DNA of 9,151 nucleotides from Clostridia bacterium (GCA_017612495.1 JAGAFQ010000050.1:1-9151); one strand, 5' to 3'. Positions 1 through 6,029 are shown, counted from the first letter of the stretch. The notes: a model not told the origin generated them from the sequence alone. Translations and numbers: made by a program.

Positions 1-1675
1 TCTCAAAGAATTCATCATAAAGCTTCTTAACTGCGCTGTTTTCGTGTGACTTTCTGAGATCGCACTTCTTATCGTCGTTATAGAGAACTGCGGCTCTCTT
101 TGCGCGCAAGTCAACGGTGTTGCGAACAGATGCGGGCTGTGTAGGCTGACCGCCGCCGTTTACGCAGCCGCCGGGACAAGCCATAACTTCGATGAAGTGA
201 TATTCTTCTTCGCCGCTCTTGACCTTGTTAAGGAGTTCTTTTGCATTGGCTGTGCCGCTGCAAACAGCGACCTTGACTTCCATATCGCCGAGCTTATAGG
301 TAGCGCGCTTGATGGGAGCGGTGCCGCGTACTTCGTTGAATTCGAGCTTTTCAAGGGGCTTGCCGAGGATAACTTCTGCAGCGGTACGAAGAGCTGCTTC
401 CATAACACCGCCGGTAGCACCGAAGAGAGCGCCTGCACTTGAACCGATGTCGAACGGAGTATCGAACTTTTCATCTGCAAGCTCACGGAATTTGATTCCG
501 GCTTTGTCGATGAGTCTGCCGAGTTCACGTGTCGTGATGGCGATATCAACGTCGGGAACACCTGCTGCGTTCTCACCGTCTCTCTGTACCTCAAATTTCT
601 TTGCGGTGCAGGGGATAGCGGAAACGAATACGATATCCTTGGGATCAAGGCCTGCTTTCTGTGCATAGTAGGTCTTATAAAGAGCGCCGAACATCTGTTG
701 AGGAGATTTGCAGGTCGAAAGATTATCGGTCATTTCGGGGAAGTAGTGCTCGCAGAATTTGATCCATCCGGGTGAGCAGGATGTGATCAAGGGAAGCTTG
801 CCGCCGTTTTTGATGCGTTCGAGAAGTTCGGTAGCTTCTTCCATAATGGTAAGGTCTGCGGTGAGATTCATATCATATACGCCGTCAAAGCCGAGTGCTT
901 TGAGTGCGGCTACCATCTTGCCCTCAACGTCTGTGCCGGGCTCATAGCCGAAGCATTCGCCGAGTGTTGCGCGAACGGAAGGTGCGCAGCAGATAGCTAC
1001 GTGCTTTGCGGGATCTGCGATGGCATCGAGAACTTTCTGTGTGTCGTCCCTTTCATAAAGAGCGCCGACAGGGCAGGCAACGATACACTGACCGCAGTTG
1101 ATGCAGGAGGTGTTTGCGAGCTTTTCTTCAAAAGCACATCCGATATGAGTATCAAATCCGCGGTCATTCGTGCCGATAACGCCGATGCCCTGCATGTTGC
1201 GGCAAGCTGCTACGCAACGGCGGCAGAGGATACATTTGCTGTTATCGCGAATGATGGATGTTGATGAATCATCGATCGTATATTTGTTGACCGTGCCGGT
1301 GATGTGATTTGAATCAACACCGTAGTCACGGCAGAGTTTCTGCAATTCGCAGTCGGTGCTGCGGATGCAGGAGAGGCAGTTCTTGTTATGATTTGAAAGG
1401 ATCATTTCAAGGTTCATTTTGCGAACAGCCTGGATCTTGGGAGTATTGGTGAAAATTTCCATACCCTCGTTTACGGGATATACACAAGAAGTTACAAGAC
1501 CTCTTGCGCCTTTAACTTCGACAAGACACATTCTGCATGCGCCGATCTCGTTGATATCTTTAAGATAGCAAAGAGTCGGGATATCGATGTTCGCTGCGCG
1601 AGCGGCTTCGAGCACGGTGCTGTTTGCAGGCACGGTGTAGTCTTTGCCGTTAATTTTTACATTTACCGTATCCAT
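1..1675 (-). CDS. hndD: [FeFe]-hydrogenase catalytic subunit, HndD/HydA type (3' end cut by window edge)
   Basis: My translation from the ATG at 1673-1675 gives 558 residues open to the left edge. Relatives are about 575-590 residues, so only some 20-30 are missing. Order of domains: plant-type [2Fe-2S] domain (Cys36, 47, 50, 64); His-ligated [4Fe-4S] site (His96, Cys100, 103, 109); two ferredoxin-type [4Fe-4S] motifs (Cys148/151/154/158 and Cys191/194/197/201); then the H-cluster domain. Motif L1 reads TSCSPGW (298-304), L2 reads IPCTAKKFE (354-362), L3 reads EVMACPGGCVNGGGQP (from 496), followed by RKSHEN near 541. It catalyses reversible H2 oxidation/proton reduction in the cytoplasm, passing electrons to the NuoF-like partner encoded just upstream. 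An AAGGAG ribosome site lies about 10 nt before the ATG, overlapping the end of the upstream gene; the gap is 18 nt. Oddities: Ser for the second Cys in L1 and Ile for Met in L2. Family assignment is very secure; cofactor partner and bifurcation are inferred. Confidence 0.95.
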   Translation of the reverse strand, partial: MDTVNVKINGKDYTVPANSTVLEAARAANIDIPTLCYLKDINEIGACRMCLVEVKGARGLVTSCVYPVNEGMEIFTNTPKIQAVRKMNLEMILSNHNKNCLSCIRSTDCELQKLCRDYGVDSNHITGTVNKYTIDDSSTSIIRDNSKCILCRRCVAACRNMQGIGVIGTNDRGFDTHIGCAFEEKLANTSCINCGQCIVACPVGALYERDDTQKVLDAIADPAKHVAICCAPSVRATLGECFGYEPGTDVEGKMVAALKALGFDGVYDMNLTADLTIMEEATELLERIKNGGKLPLITSCSPGWIKFCEHYFPEMTDNLSTCKSPQQMFGALYKTYYAQKAGLDPKDIVFVSAIPCTAKKFEVQRDGENAAGVPDVDIAITTRELGRLIDKAGIKFRELADEKFDTPFDIGSSAGALFGATGGVMEAALRTAAEVILGKPLEKLEFNEVRGTAPIKRATYKLGDMEVKVAVCSGTANAKELLNKVKSGEEEYHFIEVMACPGGCVNGGGQPTQPASVRNTVDLRAKRAAVLYNDDKKCDLRKSHENSAVKKLYDEFFE

Positions 1676-1693
1676 TATCAACTAATCTCCTTC

Positions 1694-3496
1694 TTATATC
1701 TTCTCGATTGCATTAAAGCGGCATTTTTCCATACAAGCGCCGCACTTAATACATTTGGTGGTGTCAATGGTGAAAGGACTCTTGATCTCACCGCTGATAG
1801 CGCCGACAGGGCAGACTCTTGAGCATGCCGAGCATCCCTTACACAAATCGGGATTGATGTGGTATCTCATAAGATTCTTACATACGCCTGCGGGGCACTT
1901 CTTGTCAACAACGTGTGCGATATATTCATCGCGGAAGAAACGGAGCGTTGACAAAACGGGGTTAGGAGCGGTCTGACCGAGAGCGCAAAGCGATGCACTC
2001 TTGATGAACGTGCAGAGCTCCTCGAGCTTATCGATATCTTCGAGCGTGCCCTCACCTGCGATGATCTTATCGAGGATCTCGAGCAAACGTCTTGTGCCGA
2101 TACGGCAAGGTGTGCACTTACCGCAGGATTCATCGACGGTGAAGTCGAGGAAGAAGCGTGCGATATCGACCATACAAGTCGTTTCATCCATAACGATAAG
2201 TCCGCCGGAGCCCATCATCGAGCCTGCCGCGATAAGCGAGTCAAAGTCGATGGGAGTGTCAATAAGCGAAGCAGGGAGACATCCGCCTGAAGGACCGCCG
2301 GTCTGAGCTGCTTTGAATTTCTTTCCGTTCGGGATACCGCCGCCGATCTCTTCGACAACTTCGCGCAGAGTCGTGCCCATGGGGACTTCAACAAGACCGG
2401 TGTTGACGATCTTGCCGCCGAGAGCGAATACCTTGGTTCCGGGTGACTTTTCAGTACCCATAGCGGTGAACCATTCGGGACCGTTTAAGATGATCTGCGC
2501 AACGTTTGCCAAGGTCTCAACGTTGTTGAGGATGGTCGGTCTGCCGAAAAGACCCTTAACGGCAGGGAACGGAGGACGGGGACGGGGCTCGCCGCGCTTG
2601 CCCTCGATAGAGGTCATAAGAGCGGTCTCTTCGCCGCAGACGAATGCGCCTGCGCCCAAACGAAGCTGAATATCGAAATTGAAGTCGGTGCCGAAAATGT
2701 TCTTGCCCAAGAAGCCGTATTCACGCGCCTGCTTGATAGCGATCTCAAGACGGTGAATAGCGATGGGGTATTCGGCTCTGACGTAGATGTAACCTTGATC
2801 TGAACCGATAGCATAGCCTGCGATAGCCATTGCTTCGAGAACTGCGTGCGGGTCGCCTTCCAAAACGGAACGGTCCATAAATGCGCCCGGGTCGCCCTCG
2901 TCGGCGTTGCAGCAAACATACTTCTTGCCGGCAGGCTGCTGTGCCGCGAACATCCATTTACGTCCGGTGGGGAAGCCTGCGCCGCCGCGTCCGCGGAGTC
3001 CGGATTTGAGCATTGTATCAACAACGGTTTCAGGTGTCATTTCGGTAAGAACTTTACCGAGAGCCTTATAGCCGTCTCTTGCGATGTATTCTTCGATAAC
3101 TTCGGGGTTGATAAGACCGCAGTTACGCAATACCACTCTCTTCTGCTTGCTGTAGAAGTTGGTGTCTTTAAGTCCGACCTGCTTGCCCTCTTTGATGAGT
3201 GCTTCTGTCTTTGCGTCGTAATATTCAAGACGTTCAACTACGCGGCCTTTGAGCAAATGCTCTTCGACGATCTCGGGAACGTCTTCGATCTTTACCATGC
3301 TGTAAAATGTGCCGTCGGGATATACGATCATAATCGGGCCGAGAGCGCACAAGCCGAAACAACCTGTGCCGACGACCTTAACTTCGTCTGCAATACCCTT
3401 GGCTGCGATTTCTTTTACGAGTGCTTCTCTGATTGCAACACTGCCGGAAGAGGTACAACCGGTACCGCCGCAGACCAATACATGTGTACGTATCAT
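1694..3496 (-). CDS. hndC: NuoF-like NADH/FMN flavoprotein subunit of the hydrogenase, HndC/HydB type
   Basis: 600 residues, normal for HndC/HydB. An N-terminal thioredoxin-like [2Fe-2S] domain has Cys9, 14, 46 and 50. The NuoF core follows, with the glycine-rich nucleotide/FMN motif RGRGGAGFPTGRKW (168-181), CNADEGDPGAF (196-206) and GAGAFVCGEETAL (281-293). An SLBB-like region comes next, then the [4Fe-4S] site CGKCTPC (458-464) completed by Cys504. After this, CPAGVC (534-539) with nearby His546 resembles the metal-binding hinge reported for HydB structures. The C-terminus carries two ferredoxin motifs (Cys552/555/558/562 and Cys582/585/588/592). The protein should oxidise or reduce NAD(P)(H) through FMN and exchange electrons with the hydrogenase and the NuoE-like subunit; in bifurcating homologues it is the flavin hub. 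The start ATG follows AGGAG by 9 nt. It begins 18 nt after the HndB-like gene and ends 18 nt before the hydrogenase gene. All expected ligands are present. NAD versus NADP preference cannot be read here. Confidence 0.96.
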   Translation of the reverse strand: MIRTHVLVCGGTGCTSSGSVAIREALVKEIAAKGIADEVKVVGTGCFGLCALGPIMIVYPDGTFYSMVKIEDVPEIVEEHLLKGRVVERLEYYDAKTEALIKEGKQVGLKDTNFYSKQKRVVLRNCGLINPEVIEEYIARDGYKALGKVLTEMTPETVVDTMLKSGLRGRGGAGFPTGRKWMFAAQQPAGKKYVCCNADEGDPGAFMDRSVLEGDPHAVLEAMAIAGYAIGSDQGYIYVRAEYPIAIHRLEIAIKQAREYGFLGKNIFGTDFNFDIQLRLGAGAFVCGEETALMTSIEGKRGEPRPRPPFPAVKGLFGRPTILNNVETLANVAQIILNGPEWFTAMGTEKSPGTKVFALGGKIVNTGLVEVPMGTTLREVVEEIGGGIPNGKKFKAAQTGGPSGGCLPASLIDTPIDFDSLIAAGSMMGSGGLIVMDETTCMVDIARFFLDFTVDESCGKCTPCRIGTRRLLEILDKIIAGEGTLEDIDKLEELCTFIKSASLCALGQTAPNPVLSTLRFFRDEYIAHVVDKKCPAGVCKNLMRYHINPDLCKGCSACSRVCPVGAISGEIKSPFTIDTTKCIKCGACMEKCRFNAIEKI

Positions 3497-3514
3497 ATCT
3501 ATTTTCTCCTATTC

Positions 3515-3871
3515 TTAAAGGGTGTAGTCGGCAACTACCTTGCCGCCTTTGATGTGGTCGTTTACAACCTTAACTGCCTTGTCAGCGGTCATATTAACAT
3601 AGGTTGCGGTTTTTTTGCCGTCTTCGTAAACCTCAACAACAGGAAGTTTGCCGTCGATTGCGAGGGCAGCGTTCTGTGTTACAACAGCGGTTTCAAAGAG
3701 ATTATCTTTATCAAGTTCTTTTGCGAATGCCAAAAGCACGTCGCGTGCGCCGGCGTCAATGCCCTGAGTGCCCATGCCGACAACGATCTTTGTCTTAGCT
3801 TTACCCTCGCGCATTGCAACCTGGTTTCTTGCTTTGTCTCTGAGAGCAGCAAGTTCTGCCAAAGTTTTCAT
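3515..3871 (-). CDS. hndB: HndB-like thioredoxin-fold protein lacking all cysteines
   Basis: 118 residues. Length, gene position and the segments KIVVGMGT (28-35), GARDVL (41-46) and VVTQ (63-66), with the closing pattern of an acidic strand then VKVVNDHIKGGKV, match the small HndB-type ferredoxin-like proteins of hnd operons, which resemble the C-terminal [2Fe-2S] domain of NuoE. In those relatives a cysteine follows GMGT and further cysteines follow VTQ. Here the first place is Gln36, the second stretch is Asn67-Ala-Ala-Leu-Ala71, and the whole protein has no cysteine, so a conventional [2Fe-2S] cluster is not possible. It may be a structural or regulatory subunit; function unknown. The reading frame is intact and lysine/alanine-rich like its neighbours, arguing against decay. 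The start ATG overlaps the stop of the upstream ATPase gene (ATGA), and a GGAGG 9 nt upstream lies inside that gene's last codons, so the two are translationally coupled. Confidence 0.85.
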   Translation of the reverse strand: MKTLAELAALRDKARNQVAMREGKAKTKIVVGMGTQGIDAGARDVLLAFAKELDKDNLFETAVVTQNAALAIDGKLPVVEVYEDGKKTATYVNMTADKAVKVVNDHIKGGKVVADYTL

Positions 3872-4359
3872 AACTGAGAACCTCCAATAAAATTAAATTC
3901 TTGATTTAAGTAGTTTTCGATTTCACGATATGTTCGCGGATAGGGAATATCAAGCGTGGAAAATCTTGCGGTTTCGCCGTTTGATTTCAATATCCATATA
4001 AACTCAACGTCTTTTTCGGCGACAGTTAAAGCCGTCGCCGTGCCGCAAAGATCGCCGAATTCGATGGCGCCGTTAAAAGTCGCCGTGATCTCGGTCTTTC
4101 CTTTTTCGGTCGTGATATCAAAAGTTCCGCCTCGCTTTTTTGCGGCAGTAAAAAGATTTGATAAACCGTGTCCCGCTTGCAGCTTGTCGAGTTTGTCCTT
4201 TTTTATTCCTCTGCCGTTATCGCTTATGCGAAGAGACGTTTTAAAAGCATCTTTCGATATTTCGATCTCCACGCGGCGGGCATCGGCCTTCAAGGAGTTT
4301 TGAACTATGTCGAGAATCAAGAGTGATAGGTCGTTTGAGTAACTAAACTCAGTCGGCAT
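3868..4359 (-). CDS. Small GHKL/histidine-kinase-like ATPase domain protein of hydrogenase operons
   Basis: A stand-alone HATPase_c domain with a short C-terminal extension and no His-phosphoacceptor or sensor domain. Seen from the start chosen here: N box LILDIVQNSLKA with Asn21, G1 box ISDNGRGI (45-52) and G2 box GHGL (63-66), then an alternating beta-rich end. Proteins like this are known as companions of hnd/hyd hydrogenase genes, but their role is not established; a regulatory or assembly ATPase is possible. The start is uncertain. An ATG ending at 4383 gives 171 residues but a 35-nt overlap with the upstream gene. The ATG at 4357-4359 gives 163 residues, an 11-nt overlap that favours coupling, and an N-terminus closer to the family, in which the N box comes almost at once. 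Neither has a clear Shine-Dalgarno. The segment between G1 and G2 is short compared with the relatives I remember, suggesting a reduced ATP lid. Confidence 0.85.
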   Translation of the reverse strand: MPTEFSYSNDLSLLILDIVQNSLKADARRVEIEISKDAFKTSLRISDNGRGIKKDKLDKLQAGHGLSNLFTAAKKRGGTFDITTEKGKTEITATFNGAIEFGDLCGTATALTVAEKDVEFIWILKSNGETARFSTLDIPYPRTYREIENYLNQEFNFIGGSQL

Positions 4360-4846
4360 ACTTTGCGAGGATGCCATCGACATCTTCTTTCTTGACCTTA
4401 CCGTAAACGTCGTTGCCGACGGTCATAACGGGGGCAAGACCGCAAGCACCGATGCAGCGGGTAGCTTCCAAAGAGTATTTGCCGTCTTTGGACGTGTTGC
4501 CTGCTTCAAGGCCGAGCACCAACGAGATACGGTCGAGGATGTCTTTCGATCCCTTTACGTAGCAAGCGGTACCAAGGCATACGGCGATAGCGTGCTTTCC
4601 CTTGGGGTTGAGTGAGAACTGTGCATAGAAGGATGCAATGCCGTAGATCTCTTCAAGAGATACACCGGTATGCTCTGCAATGATCTTCATCGCTTCAATG
4701 GGGAGGTATCCGTAAATACCCTGAGCCTTTTGAAGGATCGGCATCATCGCGCCCTTTGTGTCACGGAGCTCGTCGATTACGGCAATAAGAGCTTTTTCCT
4801 GCTCTTTGGTGCCGCGAAACTCAACCGTAGTAAGTTTCTTTTTCAT
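4349..4846 (-). CDS. hndA: NuoE-like [2Fe-2S] subunit of the hydrogenase, HndA/HydC type
   Basis: 165 residues, the usual size for NuoE/HndA. An N-terminal helical region includes the family segment LQKAQGIYGYLP (38-49) and IYGIASFYAQF (67-77). A thioredoxin-like domain follows with cluster ligands Cys90 and Cys95 (CLGTAC) and Cys131 and Cys135 (CIGAC), all four present. The subunit holds one [2Fe-2S] cluster and docks on the NuoF-like subunit, acting in electron transfer or as an electron sink or gate in bifurcating complexes. It is the first gene of the leftward operon. The ATG is preceded by GGAGG (complement of 4856-4860) with a 9-nt spacer, the best ribosome site in the operon. Its stop codon lies inside the start region of the ATPase gene. 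No oddities seen. Confidence 0.95.
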   Translation of the reverse strand: MKKKLTTVEFRGTKEQEKALIAVIDELRDTKGAMMPILQKAQGIYGYLPIEAMKIIAEHTGVSLEEIYGIASFYAQFSLNPKGKHAIAVCLGTACYVKGSKDILDRISLVLGLEAGNTSKDGKYSLEATRCIGACGLAPVMTVGNDVYGKVKKEDVDGILAKYAD

Positions 4847-4925
4847 AGTTTGTTTCCTCCATATGATAATATTAACTTATATAATTAAAAAATTTACGGG
4901 AATAAATTATATAACGTTTTGCCGG

Positions 4926-4956
4926 CATACGGTCGTATAAACACATACCATACGCC
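4926..4956 (-). promoter_or_regulatory. Possible operator: palindrome and repeated CATACG words
   Basis: Plus-strand 4927-4938 reads ATACGGTCGTAT, a palindrome with perfect 5-bp arms and a 2-bp centre. CATACG occurs at 4926-4931 and again at 4949-4954, with CATACC at 4944-4949 between. This cluster is GC-richer than its surroundings. It lies just downstream of one candidate -10 and at the -35 position of the other, a fitting place for repressor binding. The regulator is unknown. Confidence 0.35.
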
Positions 4957-4963
4957 ACAGAAT

Positions 4964-4969
4964 ATTATA
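4964..4969 (-). promoter_or_regulatory. Candidate -10 element of the hydrogenase operon
   Basis: On the minus strand this is TATAAT exactly. No good -35 lies 16-18 nt upstream; the nearest is TGGAAA/ATGGAA. The expected start is near 4957, giving a leader of about 110 nt before hndA. A second TATAAT on the same strand at 4906-4911 would give a leader of about 55 nt and is an alternative; its -35 region would overlap the palindrome at 4927-4938. Confidence 0.4.
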
Positions 4970-4996
4970 CTATATATATTTGATAATTTCCATAGT

Positions 4997-5081
4997 TTTT
5001 GCGAAAAAAGTCGTCAAAAATCGTGAATTTTTTGTGTATTTTTCTTGCTTTTCGACTTTTGATTTCCAAAAGTTCGCAAAA
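4997..5081. repeat. Bipartite inverted repeat between the divergent promoters
   Basis: The left arm is TTTTGCGAA (4997-5005) directly followed by AAAAGTCG (5006-5013). The right arm is CGACTTTT (5053-5060) and, after a 12-nt interruption, TTCGCAAAA (5073-5081). Both parts pair perfectly, 17 bp in total. It sits between the -35 regions of the two divergent promoters. It could be a protein-binding site pair or a folded transcript element; AT-richness makes some chance pairing likely. Confidence 0.4.
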
Positions 5082-5093
5082 TTGATTTTTCTA

Positions 5094-5122
5094 TTGCATT
5101 TATCTGCCTTTGAGGGTATAAT
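5094..5122 (+). promoter_or_regulatory. Candidate sigma-A promoter for mrp
   Basis: A perfect TATAAT at 5117-5122 is preceded by TTGCAT at 5094-5099 with a 17-nt spacer. The -35 matches only the first three consensus bases, but the spacing is ideal. The expected transcript start is around 5129, leaving a leader of about 50 nt. Confidence 0.6.
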
Positions 5123-5136
5123 ATTTATCGGTTGTG

Positions 5137-5167
5137 CGGCAGAGTTTTGCTTTGCCGAATATTTTTT
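5137..5167 (+). promoter_or_regulatory. Terminator-like hairpin in the mrp leader (possible attenuator)
   Basis: CGGCAGAG (5137-5144) pairs with CTTTGCCG (5150-5157): 8 bp including one G-U, with loop TTTTG. After AATA comes a run of six T (5162-5167), immediately before the ribosome site. It lies downstream of the promoter and upstream of the start codon, so it could act as an intrinsic attenuator or as a 5' stabilising stem. No recognisable riboswitch sensor precedes it, as only about 8 nt of leader lie upstream. Confidence 0.5.
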
Positions 5168-5177
5168 AAGAGGTGAT
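5168..5177 (+). promoter_or_regulatory. mrp: Ribosome binding site that fixes the mrp start at TTG 5182
   Basis: AAGAGGTGAT is a nearly full match to the 16S 3' end, 4 nt before TTG at 5182-5184. The in-frame GTG at 5173-5175 lies inside this site and therefore is not the start. Confidence 0.8.
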
Positions 5178-5181
5178 AATT

Positions 5182-6021
5182 TTGTCAGAGTGCACACACG
5201 ATTGTTCAACTTGCTCTGCAAATTGCGGCTCCAAGAACAAAGAGCCCGAAAGTTTGCTTGAGCCTCAAAATAAGTTAAGCAACATCAAACACGTCATCGG
5301 CGTTGTCAGCGGCAAGGGCGGTGTCGGCAAATCATTGGTAACTTCCGCTTTGGCAGTCGCCATGCAGAGAAAAGATTATAAAACCGCTGTTTTGGATGCC
5401 GATATAACCGGCCCGTCGATACCGAAGATGTTCGGTCTTCCCACAAATTCGGTCGAGGGCTCCGAAGACGGTATGTTCCCGGTCAAGACCAAAACGGGAA
5501 TTGAAACGATGAGCGTCAATTTGCTCGTGAACGACGCGACCGTTCCCGTTGTTTGGAGAGGCCCCGTCATCGCCGGAATGGTAAAACAGTTCTGGACGGA
5601 CGTTATCTGGAACGACGTTGACTATATGTTCGTCGATATGCCTCCCGGAACGGGCGACGTCGCGCTGACGGTCTTCCAGTCGCTCCCCATTGAGGGCATC
5701 GTCATCGTTACAAGCCCACAGGATCTTGTCACGATGATAGTCGATAAGGCGGTCAATATGGCAAAGATGATGAACATCCCCGTTTTGGGCTTCGTTGAAA
5801 ATTACAGCTATATCAAATGTCCGCATTGCGATGAGAAGATCTCCGTTTTCGGTGAATCGAAGATCGATAAGATCGCAGAAGAAAGAGGACTTAAAGTTCT
5901 TGACAAGCTTCCGATAGATCCCACCGTTGCCGCTCTTTGCGACAAGGGCTCGGTCGAGCTCATTTCAAACGATTTTCTGGCGAATGCCGCAGAGGAAATC
6001 GAAAAGCAATTCACAAAATAA
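5182..6021 (+). CDS. mrp: Mrp/NBP35-family iron-sulfur cluster carrier P-loop ATPase
   Basis: 279 residues from a TTG start chosen by the ribosome site. The N-terminus carries Cys4, Cys8, Cys11 and Cys15 (C-x3-C-x2-C-x3-C), typical of clostridial Mrp proteins. A deviant Walker A GKGGVGKS (44-51), the switch region LDADITGPSIP (71-81), VDMPPGTGD (151-159) and the paired CPHC (Cys213, Cys216) follow, the last holding a bridging [4Fe-4S] cluster at the dimer interface. The family binds and transfers [4Fe-4S] clusters to apo-proteins in an ATP-dependent way in the cytoplasm. It is divergently placed from an operon whose products need many Fe-S clusters, so service to the hydrogenase is plausible but inferred. 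It has its own promoter candidate and terminator and so is monocistronic. Length and all key residues are normal. Confidence 0.95.
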   Translation: MSECTHDCSTCSANCGSKNKEPESLLEPQNKLSNIKHVIGVVSGKGGVGKSLVTSALAVAMQRKDYKTAVLDADITGPSIPKMFGLPTNSVEGSEDGMFPVKTKTGIETMSVNLLVNDATVPVVWRGPVIAGMVKQFWTDVIWNDVDYMFVDMPPGTGDVALTVFQSLPIEGIVIVTSPQDLVTMIVDKAVNMAKMMNIPVLGFVENYSYIKCPHCDEKISVFGESKIDKIAEERGLKVLDKLPIDPTVAALCDKGSVELISNDFLANAAEEIEKQFTK

Positions 6022-6029
6022 ATATAAAG

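Larger units (their letters stand above)
4847..5181. other. Divergent intergenic region between the hydrogenase operon and mrp
   Basis: 335 nt without a convincing gene. It is much richer in A and T than the flanking genes. Short open frames here are low-complexity chance frames without ribosome sites. It contains candidate promoters for both directions, a palindrome with repeated CATACG words on the hydrogenase side, a bipartite long inverted repeat in the middle and a leader hairpin on the mrp side, each listed separately. I did not find a clear match to the clostridial Rex operator (TTGTTAA-type palindrome), although a redox-responsive control would be expected. Confidence 0.8.

Noticed and set aside
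160..666. Minus-strand open frame of 168 codons within the hydrogenase gene
   Set aside because: Out of frame with the clearly recognised hydrogenase reading on the same strand; Ser/Ala/Leu-rich nonsense product.
3515..3871. Pseudogene call for the cysteine-free HndB-like gene
   Set aside because: The frame is intact and of full family length, the ribosome site and ATGA coupling are well formed, and fold-determining segments are kept.
2846..3877. Long open frame of 343 codons on the plus strand opposite the hydrogenase operon
   Set aside because: It overlaps three well-supported minus-strand genes, has no ribosome site, and its cysteine-rich composition is what antisense reading of these codons gives. 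No family resemblance seen.
5173..5181. GTG at 5173 as the mrp start
   Set aside because: It is part of the ribosome site AAGAGGTGAT; the TTG at 5182 is correctly spaced and gives the usual MSEC... N-terminus.
4847..5181. Search for a Rex operator (TTGTTAA-type palindrome)
   Set aside because: No convincing match by eye, so no Rex site is claimed despite the NADH-linked operon.
4970..5261. Small open frames across the divergent intergenic region, both strands
   Set aside because: Lysine- and phenylalanine-rich products of AT-rich DNA, overlapping promoters and the mrp start, without ribosome sites.
5332..5826. Minus-strand open frame opposite mrp
   Set aside because: Shadow of the mrp coding frame; low-complexity Asp/His/Arg-rich product and no ribosome site.
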